Notes under the pieces: model-generated | What the model was told of the DNA's origin: nothing | Seen by the model: only the letters and a program-made list of their open reading frames with translations | Database searches by the model: none | Origin: Laetiporus sulphureus 93-53 | Lineage: Eukaryota; Basidiomycota; Agaricomycetes; Polyporales; Laetiporaceae | Assembly (NCBI RefSeq): GCF_001632365.1 | Contig: NW_024468538.1 | Coordinates: 109,746 to 173,745, forward strand | Direction of reading: 5' to 3' | Length of the DNA: 64,000 nt | Shown here: positions 37,056 through 47,566 of the stretch, in pieces | Numbering within the stretch: the stretch's first letter is position 1 | How the letters are laid out: each line of letters starts with the position of its first letter | Translations under genes and position numbers: made by a program

Positions 37056-38460
37056 ATGAATATGAATAAGTTCACTCGCGAAGAAACTTTGCAGCTTTTG
37101 TCCGAAATGGGTATAGAGCTCCCCCCGGCCACAAAACTTACAGACGAAGCGTTGCGGATGCGCCTCCAAAAATCGTTGAATGCAGCACAATATCTGTCGG
37201 ACACCTTGACAAGCCTTCCAATTGATCCTGGAAGTATTAATGTCTGGCCGCGAACCTCCTCCATCGAGGATGAACGCTCCGTGCACAAGGCCGTTGCTAG
37301 GAACAACATGGCTGAGGCAAAGGCAATCTTCGGGGCGCAGCAGAGTGGCAGGGATATTGTTGCGGAACTTCATGATATTGTCATGGTGGACGTTCGCCAG
37401 ACGCTCATGTCCATAGGCAAGCTCTGGGACGAAGGTTTCCGGTGGTGCATTATACAAGACCCGCAGCGTCAACTGTCTGCCATTAACATGCGGGTAAGTG
37501 TAGTACTTTGTGACAATTCCGGTTAATTTCACATCGCGCAGCTGCTCTCAGTACATGAGGTCGACACCCACACGCCATTGATTGCCGTTCTCTACCGACA
37601 GTTCGCAAGAGACAATAATTCGGAGCTGGGCGCGCGGTGGGTCCAGGCGCAGATGAGGAGCAATGGCTCGACGCCATCTATCAAGGCGTCGCTGCTGGAG
37701 CAGAAAGTGCTATTAAAATTGTTGTCCATGAACGCGAAGCACGTCTCTCCAGGATTTGTGCCGCACAGACAGCTCCTTGAACAAGACTATACCATTTCTT
37801 TCTTCCTACCCGTTGGGCCACTCAGCAACAAGGACATTGCCAAGCTCAACGAGGAAACCGGATGTGTCTTGTGTGGTAAAGATCATGCAAGCCGCTGCAA
37901 GCAATGTCAGTCCGTATTCTACTGTGGACCTGGTACGTCGCACATATGGTCTGTATGATGCCCCTCCTAACCGAACAGCGGCGTCTTCAGAATGCCAGCG
38001 GGCGGACTGGCCAGATCACAAGCACACGTGCCGCTCGCTCAAAGGCGGTACTTGGCGCACCGTCCCTTTCACAAATGTCCAGCCTGGCAGGGAGGGCATG
38101 CTGGGCGTCCGCATCAACAGATATACACCCCTCAACAGCATTCGAGACCTCAGCAACATAAAATCATCCACCGACGACGAGGTCAATCCGGACATCCACG
38201 GCAAGAAGCTGTTCCTCGTGAAGCTACAAATAACGCCACATGGGAACGAGTCCATCATGGTATATGACCGACGGGACTCTTTTACCGTGTTTCTCGTCAG
38301 AGACAAGGCTCCAGATGTCTTCGACGAGATCAAAAGCGAAATTCGAGGTCCTCGCGGTGGATATTTCGGGGTGAAGACGTATCGGTGGGCGAAACGTGCG
38401 GGCGACTGGGAGTTGAGTATCTGCGTGGATAGAGTGCCGCAGACCGACATCAAGTGGTGA
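37056..38460 (+). CDS. MYND-type zinc-finger protein, copy 1
   Basis: Three exons (37056-37493, 37542-37932, 37991-38460), 1299 nt, 432 aa. The N-terminal half has no named domain but is conserved with copy 2: FTREETLQLLSEMGIELPPA and DVRQTLMSIGKLWDEGFRWC. The MYND finger spans the second intron at about residue 265-305: CVLCGKDHASRCKQCQSVFY, then CGPECQRADWPDHKHTC, with all Cys and His ligands present. The C-terminal 150 residues, ending in KTYRWAKRAGDWELSICVD, also form a conserved block. MYND fingers bind proline-rich peptides; the partner is unknown. Both a first ATG (37056) and MNMNK's second ATG (37062) are usable. Tandem with copy 2 about 400 bp downstream, same strand and identical intron positions. 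Confidence 0.85.
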
Positions 38461-38867
38461 ACGCATGGCGAGCTGTTTAACACAAAGGCAATTATACTCC
38501 TGATTTCTTTCTCCCGATGTCATGAAACAGCAGCTACAGTCTACCCCCGCACCAACTCCCTCCGTATATATCGATGTTGGCATGTGCTTCTCGAACCTCG
38601 AATGAAGTCATGAATATCGATACTACGTCTATCCATGATTCTGCATTGTTGGCTGATGCTAAAGGCGTAGAGGACTCGCATAAGCAGTCTACGATGAATT
38701 TTTGGTGCGTGATGTTACGGTGTGACAGGCGCGTCTGTGATGTGACGAGCGCGTCCGGTCACTCCCCACGCGACTTCGCTCCGTGTCTTTCGCCTCAACA
38801 ATTCCTTTCTCCTCTAGACGAAGAACGAGTCCGACCGCTTCATACATTCGGAATCAAGTCTCTAAAA

Positions 38868-40277
38868 ATGAGAATGGACACACTCACTCGCGAAGAAACT
38901 TTGAAAGTATTGTCGGAATTGGGTATAGACCTTCCGCCCGCCAGCAAGCTTCCAGGCGATGCGTTGGAGAAACGACTCCGACAGGCTTTGAATGCAGCCC
39001 AATATGTACCCAGGATCCTTCCGGATCCTCCATCAAATCCAGCGGCTCTTCACCCGTGGCCCGAGAACGGCTCGATGGGTGGTTCCCGATCCGTGCATGA
39101 GGCGGTAAAAAGGAACAATGTGGCCGAAATCAACACCGTCTTCGAGGCGAGAAAGCGTGGCCAGAACAATCCCTATCCCCTATATGAAAGCGCTATCATG
39201 GACGTGCGCCAGACCCTTATGTCGATAGGAAAGTACTGGGACGAGGGCGTTCGATGGTGCGTCATCCAAGACCCGGAATGCGAGATCTCCGCGATCAACG
39301 TGAAGGTACGTGCAAAGCTCTATACTTTCTCCCACAACTCACATCATGAGTAGCTGCTGTCGGTGCATGAACTGAACGCCAAGACGCCCGTGATAGCGGT
39401 CTTGTATCAAAACTTCGCTGAAGGCGACAACCCGCTACTCGGGATACAATGGTGCCAGGCACAGGTCGACAAGTACGGCCCCCCAGCCTATTGCATCACA
39501 GCGACCATCCTAGAACAGAAAATTCTGCTCAAATTGTTGTCCATGAATACGAAACTTCTCTCGCCGGATTTCAAGCCGTGAAGGCAGGACTTCGAGGACG
39601 ACTATAAAGTTTCGTTCCCATTGCCCGTCGGGCCGCTCGGATACGAGGACATCGCCAAGCTGAACTCCGACACGGGCTGTGCCCTATGTGGCAAGAAGTC
39701 CTCCAGCCGCTGCTCGCAATGCCAAACGGTCTCGTACTGCGGACAAGGTAGATGCCGCGACACCCTCGCAGCCTGCGTACTCTAGCTGACATCCATGCGC
39801 TTAGATTGCCAACGGGCCGATTGGCCTCATCATAAGCGGACATGCCGTTCGCTCAGGGGCGGCGTCTGGCGCACAGTTCCTTTCGCGAATGTCGTTCCTG
39901 GGCCAATGGGCAAGTACAGCGTGCTGGTCAATCATTACACGCCCCTCACGGACTTGAATGACATAAAATCACCAAACCCGGACGAGCCACAACTCAACAT
40001 CCACGGCGACAAGCTCTTCCTTGTCAAGCTGCAGAACCAGCAGAGCTCCGGTCCAATGGCTTCAGAGACAATCCTGATCTATGACCGGAGGCAGTCGCTT
40101 GTCGCCTATTTCGTCAAGGGCAAGGCATCAGAGGTGTACGACGAGATTAGGAAAGAGATACAGGGCCCGCGGGGAGGATATCAGGGTCTCAAGACGTATC
40201 GGTGGGCAAAACGGGTCGGTGATTGGGAGTTGAGTATCTGCCTGGACAGAGAGCCCCAGACAGAGATCCGGTGGTGA
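38868..40277 (+). pseudogene. MYND-type zinc-finger gene, copy 2, with in-frame TGA
   Basis: Tandem duplicate of the gene at 37056: exons 38868-39305, 39354-39747 and 39805-40277 add up to 1305 nt in a single frame. It begins MRMDTLTREETLKVLSELG, keeps DVRQTLMSIGKYWDEGVRWC, and has a complete finger (CALCGKKSSSRCSQCQTVSY, then CGQDCQRADWPHHKRTC) and C-terminal block to EIRW. The only lesion is a TGA at 39579-39581 (codon 222), where copy 1 has a histidine codon after GFVP. No usable GT-AG pair removes it. Without readthrough the product would be 221 residues lacking the MYND finger. All other features, including splice sites and finger ligands, are intact, so inactivation is recent, or the stop is tolerated, or it is a sequencing error. 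Confidence 0.75.
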
Positions 40278-40600
40278 ACGGCGTCGAGAGGCCGTCTTTG
40301 TCTGATGTCCTTATGTAATTCGCTTATTGAAAGACAGCGGGCTGCCTCCGCATATATTCAGCGTATATGCTAAGCGGTCAATCCGTTGTGTGGCGGGATG
40401 AACATTCGGCTCTAAGACTGGAGTCTGGTAGTAGGTGGTGCGCCACATAAGCCCCGAAAAACCGGCAGAGGAACACGGCCACACAAAGTTTTTGGGATAG
40501 TCTGTGTCTTATGGAACGAACCTTCCAGCCAACGGGGTTCACACCCGGCGGGCGATTCTGAGCAAAGCACATTAATAGCATCGGTGCGACATACTGCCTA

Positions 40601-41632
40601 CTATACTTCGGATGTCGCTGTGTTTTGTCGTGCAGGAGCAGCGAGATCCCCTAATCTCCCGCCCATGCGAAGATAGATGTTATGAGCGTCCTCATGAAAC
40701 GCGTCGTGAAGGCCCTCGCTTTGCCCTGGAAGGAGGAGGTGGGGCAGCATACGGGTGTGGAAGAGACGATGTGCGATTGCACCACCCTACAAGAGAGCAG
40801 AGCATGTGAAGCGTGTCAGAAGATGGCAAATGAATGAAGAGGACGTTGGCACGCACAAATTGATGGAAAACGCCTCCCACTAGGGCTTCCACCGAAGTTC
40901 CGTGCACCTTGTGTACTCCCACCGTCGACGCCGTGCTCGGGTCCAGCGTTGCGATGAACCTTTTGATGTCGTCGTCCGCCGGGCGGTGGGCCAACGGACC
41001 TACAGTAACCGGTCTCCACTTGATCAACTCGCCAAATTCCCAGGCGGGTGCGACGTGTCGTCCGAGAACACGGGTGTTGAGAGTGCGCTCCATGATCATT
41101 TCGTAGTCGTGATCAGGCCGGAGAGCCGGGGATTGGTGGACGAACATGAGCAGGTAGGACTGCAGCACGCGCCTGCCTGTGGACGGTCGCCGGTTGGACC
41201 ATTGGTGAGCTACTAGGACAACGGTGAGCTTTAAGTGACAGAGAACGTACCTATGAAGGAGAGTCGATTGCTGTTGAAGTAGTATGCATTAGAGTGAGTT
41301 GCGTGGGTTAGGATGCGTGCAGCCAGTTCCGGCGGGAAGTTCAGCGGTTTGAAACGCGCGTTGAGGCCTTCTGCGAGCTCCTGCAAGGACTGTGCGCTTG
41401 GAGGTTTCCTTTTTTTGAAATCGCCTCGGTATGGGGGACGGCTGTCTGGTTGTGAAGGTCGCTCCGGCTGAAATGGCTGCTGCACGTTCGAAAGCGACCT
41501 TGACTGCAGCCTCAGTCCTGCGGGTTGTGAGTACAGCTCCAAATTTGGAAAGAAAGTGTTGCTACCTGCTGGTATTCTCCGATACGAAACATGTCCAGCG
41601 GTTGAGCAGAGACGAGCCAAAGCTTTAGACAT
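40601..41632 (-). CDS. mitochondrial ribosomal protein with RNase III fold (mL57/Mrpl15-like)
   Basis: Three exons (41632-41251, 41176-40857, 40786-40601), 888 nt, 295 aa. The N-terminus (MSKALARLCSTAGHVSYRR) looks like a mitochondrial presequence. From about residue 100 the sequence follows a degenerate RNase III domain: LNFPPELAARILTHATHSNA, YFNSNRLSFIGRRVLQSYLL, then VHKVHGTSVEALVGGVFHQF joined across the last intron to GGAIAHRLFHTRMLPHLLL. The acidic catalytic residues of true RNase III are not evident, as in the structural mitoribosomal proteins mL57 (Mrpl15) and mL44. I favour mL57 on size and overall look, but mL44 is not excluded. The start at 41632 is preferred over 41671 because it gives a cleaner presequence. 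Confidence 0.72.
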
Positions 41633-42350
41633 GAACGGAATACTATGGTGGAGGACCTCTTTCGCCTGCAAGCGCTTCCACGCCTGATCGAGTGCACGTG
41701 AACTGTCCCACGGTTAGAACTTTGTTTGCGGCTGTCGGAGGTTCGCCCAACTCTCGAGCAGAGGAGCATGAGCCCCCCTTGGACTTTTTTTTGTTGTGGT
41801 CTGTTTTATAACTATGAGGGCCTCAAGAAAGTCTAGCCCCAACTCGGCACGCAAACGCAAGGACGTGTAACATAAACCGTTTGAGACTTTGAGGAAAAGC
41901 CGAACGAGATGTTGAGTCAAAGCTCCGGACTGCAAGTTTCGTATAAGCTTGCCCTGACGTCGTAAGTGCTCGTGGTCCTAGCTGTTGGCCATGGCTGATG
42001 ACTGAGATGTAGAACCCGGCGAGCGTTCTCGCACGTCTGGCCATGGCAGCTGCTTCGCGTGCTTCAGGTTGGATCGGCGGAGCTCGGCAACAGCTCGCCT
42101 GCCCAATCCGGTAGGTCATTTTCCGAAAGGAGAAAGTCCAACAGAATAAACTGAGATGGCAGTTTTCTACTGCCCCTTCAACTTATTCAATCTTCAATTT
42201 GAAAGGATCCTTGATACTCGATATATGCTCATTTGCAACATCAATGGCTTCGGACTTGACGATGTGATCATCCCGATCGCTTCAGGCCGCGACAGCGGCA
42301 CTCCTGACATGCCAGCCTCTGTCAGTGGCCACCCTTCACTTGCTGCAACA
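41633..42350. other. intergenic, divergent promoter region
   Basis: Lies between the divergently transcribed mitoribosomal gene and the first ferritin-like gene. No gene recognised. Confidence 0.45.
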
Positions 42351-42358
42351 TATAAAAG
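42351..42358 (+). promoter_or_regulatory. probable TATA box of ferritin-like gene 1
   Basis: TATAAAAG, 125 bp upstream of the ATG at 42476 and followed by C/T-rich sequence typical of a fungal 5' UTR. The second ferritin-like gene has a similar element at 52885. Confidence 0.5.
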
Positions 42359-42475
42359 GCTCTGTTTGCGTGTCTGCCTCCCTCGTCGAGGTTCTCGAGC
42401 ACCCCCCACATTCCCTTGCTAGCCCACAGTCGTTACCCGTCCTCCGACACCCCACCCCTCCTTCAGCATCACAAC

Positions 42476-43595
42476 ATGTCTTGGAAGGTCGTTCTCGCTC
42501 TCGCAAGTGCAGCAGTTGTTCTTGCAGCTCCTGCGCCTCCTCCTCCCACTGGTAGGTCGCGATGTTCAAGTTGAACAACTCTTGTTCATGGCTCTTACAG
42601 ACACGAACATCCTTCAATATGCCCTGACGCTCGAGTACCTAGAGAGCAGCTTCTATTCAGGTGCCCTGCAGAAGTTCGACGCACAAGACTTCGCCGATGC
42701 CGGCTTCCCGCCCTGGGTCCGCGGCCGTTTTGAGCAGATTGAAACCAACGAGATGACCCATGTCAAATTCCTCCAAGAGGCGCTGGGATCAGCTGCGCCG
42801 AAGCCTTGCACGTACAGTTTGTGAGCTGTTTCATTCACTACGAGAGTCTTTGCAGTACCCATGCGCTATGGACAGCCCGTATACAGACCCGCCGTCGTTC
42901 GTCGCCCTGTCCATGGCTATCGAGGGCGTCGGCGCCGCTGCGTATCTTGGTGCCGCCCAGTACATCTCGGACAAGAGTGTCCTTAATGCAGCTGGAGTAA
43001 GTCTTTTTAATCCGTGAACTGCCGTGCGCCATTAACAAACTATCACATTAGTCGATCTTGGCCGTTGAGCAACGTCAAGCTGGGTGGATATCCTCCTCTG
43101 TGCTCAAGGTTCAGCCCTGGGACGGTCCGTTCGAGACGCCACTTGGTTTTAGCGACGCCTTCTCTCTTGCTGGTGAGTTGTCATGCTCCAGGGAAACTCC
43201 CCGAACGATTTATATGCGATGCTTATTCACTTCGTGTAGCTTCATACATCAGTGACTGCCCCTCGTCGAACCCGCCTTTGCCGGTGGTCACTCTTCCGGT
43301 GCTTGCTGTGTCATCGATGTCTCCTCAACCTGGATCGACCATCTCGCTGACTTTCAACAACCCGAACAAAGCCTCGCCGACGTTCCTTGCGTGGCTCAGC
43401 GGGCTCGAGGTCGTATTCACGCCCATCGACGACGCGAGCTGGAACACGGTTGTCCCCGACGGTCTGCACGGTACAGTGTACGTTGGGGTGGTGTCGAGCG
43501 AGAAGATGCCCATAGGTGATGATCAAATGGTCACTGGTCTTGCGATCATGCAGTTCCCGTTCGACTCGATGGCACCGGAACTTGATAACGAGTAG
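42476..43595 (+). CDS. secreted ferritin-like domain protein (Rds1-like), copy 1
   Basis: An N-terminal signal peptide ([19 protein letters not shown]) is followed by a ferritin-like four-helix domain of the Ferritin_2 type known from fungal Rds1 stress proteins. Helix 1 has [20 protein letters not shown], helix 2 has [15 protein letters not shown] (an ExxH pair), helix 3 [16 protein letters not shown], helix 4 [12 protein letters not shown]. In helix 4 the motif is ExxQ where the usual diiron motif is ExxH. A C-terminal beta-rich part follows, with [10 protein letters not shown] and [18 protein letters not shown]. Five exons; splices at PT|DTNI, YSF|PYTD, NAAG|SILAV and FSLA|ASYIS are clear. 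About 35% of residues look shared with copy 2 at 52976 (estimate by eye). Extracellular or wall location follows from the signal peptide; a role in iron or oxidative stress is inferred from the family. Confidence 0.82.
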
Positions 43596-44344
43596 GCTGT
43601 TGCGTTTGTCGATTGGAAACAATCTTCGCGTATTACTGCTATCTTTATGTGGTGATCTGCAAATAGTGATAATCACATCTCGTGGCCTTCCAGCCTTTGC
43701 GTTATATGCAATTGGAAAACAGTAACGGCGGGGACTGACAACGCCGCTGAGGCTCGGGACTGCTTCATCAGCGGATTTTGGTTGAAAGCACCGTTCGACC
43801 TATGCATGGAACGTGCCCCCATTGGAGATGCGCCACTACGTTTCTGTAACAGTGCAGTGGGCCAAAGCATGTGATCGCGACGCTAGACACGCCTGTGGCT
43901 GATGCGCACGTAACTCGACCCGACGTCCACCACACCGAACAAGAGACCGTTTTCAGCGGTTTTTTTTATCTTGTAGTGCGACGAAAGCTGGTAAGTCCGG
44001 CAATATGCGATCGGGTCCATAGCATTATAAGTGTGAGGGTTTGTTATAGCATCCTGTACGACGTACTTTGTTAACAATCGGGATGCATACAGCGTGACCG
44101 GATGGACACCGAACAACATTTCAGACTTTCCCAGCTCGATGCCGTCTCGGACACACATTTTATTGACTTTAATTGGAGAGATGAGATGATCAGAGCATGA
44201 ATACCTGAATACTGTTAAGAGGTATCGGGGCCCTTAGTACCCGCGTTCTTGGATACTGCGTGGCCTTGGTGGCATTGCCAGCCCGCGAAATGGCGAACGT
44301 AAACAGCATGAATACAGTACTACTGCCAGTGGTATGGATGATGG

Positions 44345-46467
44345 CTACAGCATTACAATGACGTCTTGGCTCGAAGATGCCTGCTTGCTCCTGTGCAGAC
44401 GAGCCACGTAAAATGCACATCAGGTCGGGGTCACAGAAGGAACGCTTTAGATTCAAGACTCACCGCGAAAGTGCGACGGTTCGCGGAGATCTCATCACAT
44501 CGTTCAGACGCTCCATGGGAATATCCAAGAGTCCGTCTGAAAAGTGGACGGACTCCGAGTTGCCCAGACGATGCCGAGAGTTTAGCCTTAGGAACGAAGA
44601 GGATGATCAGCGGTAGGTAGACACGCCGTATGGTGTGTTCTCCTTACATCGAAAGGAACGAGTTCACGTATACTGCGGAAGCGATCCCGTCAGTGTGAAT
44701 GTGTGACGGTCTATGGAGGGGCTTACGTTTACTAAGCGGGTAATGAAAGATTTGCCAATAGCAAATTTCGCGATTGAAAGCGAGATACTGCCAGGATTCG
44801 AAGTCAATACGGACGCAAGAAAAGTTATGATTAATACTCGCTGTTGCCAGTCCGAGTAGCTGCACGATCGTAGTACGGCCGTTAGTTGCGTAAAAGCTTC
44901 TGACGGCTAATATATTGGACTCAATTACGCTAACAAAACTCCGCGATTGACGGCGTAGATCGTCAGTTTTTGCATGAGCATTTGCGTACTATAAGCAGAA
45001 TGGAGTGCTATCAGCAAGACGGTCGATAGTCGCAGCCATCATCTAAGCCCAATACCTTCGGTATGCTGGGGTCTCCCTCCTCAGCCCCCACACCAACGCT
45101 GCACTGATATAGACGTCGGTGACGGACGCGAGCGCAGGCTGTATGCATGCAGGAATCTGATGTGTTCTACGTCAGAATGCACTGGATAATCGAGCTTCGA
45201 GGAGGACAGGACTCACATTCGACTTCACGATGACGACAGCGTCCAACGCGTCGTGAGTTCTGCGGTTATCGGGTCGCCAAAGCGTCAACAGAAAACTGTC
45301 AGACGTGTGATTATTAAAAACGTACAAGAGGTTAGCAATGTCTTGAATACGGAGGAATGTCAGCGTAACACGTAATGTCGAAATCGGGTATCTGCAGGAT
45401 ACGAACAGAAGCCACAGCCTGTAAGACAGATCAAATAAGCGACACGATCAGCTTCAGAGAAAGGAGGATGTCCTACTGCAATATGCTAGCACTGTAACAA
45501 CCTGTCATTGTTTTATGCAAATGAGCCGGAAACGCGACAGCGTGTTCATGGGTACGAACCGCAATGATGCTCACGGGCTCAATGAACTTCATCCTAGCAA
45601 GAACTTCCGGAGCGACATCTGCTCAGTTCTATTCAACATAGCCAAGGGATATATGCTTACGTTTCCAAACCTTATGAATGTAGAAGCTAGCAGCAGAGGC
45701 TGGAGTTAGAAGAACTGGCAGGAAATTGACGGATTCAGTGTGTGAGAGGGAATTTACCATTGTACGATCAAGACAATCACTGCCTACATATATATATGAG
45801 AGAGATTATGTATCATCATAAAAGGTATGTAAATTACTGATAAGGCGAATTCCATCTATTGGCGCTCATTAGCAGAATCATCCCAGTCCGATGCAAGAAC
45901 TCATGGATAGAAAGCTGTCGCACGAACAATCATCAGTCATGATGACCGACACAATGAAATGAAAGATCCACTCACGTCTGATCAGCGATTTGTAATTTGG
46001 GGATGTTTGCATGCCCACTTGCATAATAGTACCACAGGACCTGGATCGAAAGGGTGCGGATTTCAGACTCATCACACCGTGCAAGGAGATTCATGATATA
46101 CCTCAATGTTGCTCACAGCGGTTAAGGTGCCCAGCATCCTACACGATGGTCAGTATCCGAAAGCAGTGACAGTTGCATTCATAGTGAGACACATACCATA
46201 ACATTAAAACCTTGTGTCACCGGATGAGTGGCATGCCCTTGTATGCAGAAGAATACTTCACATACCAAAGCCTTAACTCTGATCGAGTCTTCAGGGAAGT
46301 GCCACGTGTAGCACAATACATGGGCGCAGGTGCAGCCATAGAGCCTGCATGAAGCGTTTGCACCAGTCTCTTCAACAGATGGGGGAAGTCACTCACACCA
46401 TGGCAAACAGGACACCAATCATCAAAGGCCCTGCTGTGCTGTTGAGGTAATGATTCAATTCCGTCAT
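44345..46467 (-). CDS. multi-pass membrane protein, DUF6534-like
   Basis: An intron-rich gene hidden among short frames. From ATG 46467 exon 1 (to 46397) reads MTELNHYLNSTAGPLMIGVL and on into FAMV. Exon 2 (46344-46266) reads LYGCTCAHVLCYTWHFPEDS. Further pieces in order are MLGTLTAVSNIE, VLWYYYASGHANIPKLQIAD, VNFLPVLLTPASAASFYIHK, then ALDAVVIVKSN spliced to PALASVTDVYISAALVWGLR, then TQMLMQKLTIYAVNRGVLLA, IFHYPLSK spliced to LYVNSFLSMLNSR, and a hydrophilic tail. This order and the LYVNSFLxMLNSR ending are characteristic of the agaricomycete seven-helix family with DUF6534; function unknown. Not every junction could be resolved (46266-45700 and 45650-45300), so it may be intact or partly decayed. 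The stop is at 44460 without the last intron, or 44345 with it. Confidence 0.6.
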
Positions 46468-47004
46468 TAGAGGGCTCAGGAGTGGGACGACGAGACCATA
46501 CACGCAGGTCGTTTTAAAATACGACGGTGGGTACCTCATCACGGTGGTCACGTTTCATGGTCGGCACACTCGGAAAGATCAGATCTCCTTTGTAGAGGTC
46601 TTGACGAAAACACTGTCGAGAGGTTTGACCCTGATGAAAGCAACGAGCATACCATTGATATCGATTACGTCTTTAGCCGTGTCATCCACTCCATAGTCAT
46701 TAGTATCTCAATAGACTGTGTGTACCAGGGCGCCTGATATTATCACTGCATCCTGCATAGACGCATCCGCAATGGACCATCCTGTGTGTTTCGCGTTGCA
46801 TCAATATGAACTGCAAGATACTCTACCACCACGCACACACGAAGACATTCAGCGCTCCCCTTTTGCAAATGCTTATGATCTATCAAACGCGACATACCGT
46901 GGAACATGTTGTAAGGTTTAAACTTGAACATCTTTCGTGGTTCTAGCGGCGGCTGAGCTCGTTTCGCGTTGTGTCAAACTTTGTTCACCACAGCCTGCGC
47001 GGCA

Positions 47005-47063
47005 CTGATAGGTACGTGGTCGAATTTGATGATGATGATTAAATTCGATCACGTACCTATCAG
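47005..47063. repeat. 23-bp near-perfect inverted repeat (hairpin)
   Basis: Left arm 47005-47027 (CTGATAGGTACGTGGTCGAA and TTT), 13-nt spacer 47028-47040 made of GAT repeats, right arm 47041-47063, the exact reverse complement except for one base. On plus-strand RNA the odd pair is a G-U wobble, so the transcript could fold into a 23-bp stem. Confidence 0.9.
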
Positions 47064-47279
47064 AAGCTATGGTATCTTTCCACCACGATACTAATGCTTT
47101 ACAACGGTCTCGGACTTTTGTACGATGGTGGGCGCCGACCTGCAAAGTCTTGCGAGGTGCCGCTCAGTCAAGGCCTTGCATGTTATTCTGCTTCTGAGGC
47201 ACAATACGCAGTTGGAAAAAGAAAGTCCCTTGCAAAGCCCAGTGGCCTTACCTTGAAAAAGTTCCTAGCCGGCAATATG

Positions 47280-47310
47280 ATATTTCCGCACTGTAATATT
47301 TCCGCACTGT
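47280..47310 (+). repeat. 15-bp tandem direct repeat
   Basis: ATATTTCCGCACTGT occurs twice, at 47280-47294 and 47296-47310, separated by one base. Confidence 0.85.
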
Positions 47311-47399
47311 GATAACCATAAGCGCATGCAGCAGATAATCAAATAGTACAGGCAACAAAGAAGATTCAGGCTATTGTCCGAGGTGAAAATTTCCGAGGG

Positions 47400-47566
47400 C
47401 TGTAGACACATAGGAAAGCGAGTGACTCAGCCTCGATGTATAATGCGAGTGCTATATAAATACCTGTAGACACATAGGAAAGCGAGTGACTACAGTATAT
47501 CAGTAAAGACTAAGTAAAGGAGTCCAGTAGGTACTCACCTCAGCCTCGATGTATAATGCGAGTGCT
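47400..47566 (+). repeat. interleaved duplicated blocks A-B-A-B
   Basis: Block A (28 bp, beginning CTGTAGACACATAGG) lies at 47400-47427 and again at 47464-47491. Block B (26 bp, beginning CAGCCTCGATGTATAATG) lies at 47428-47453 and again at 47541-47566. All copies are identical by eye. Block B is directly attached to A in the first pair but separated from it by 49 bp in the second. Confidence 0.9.
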
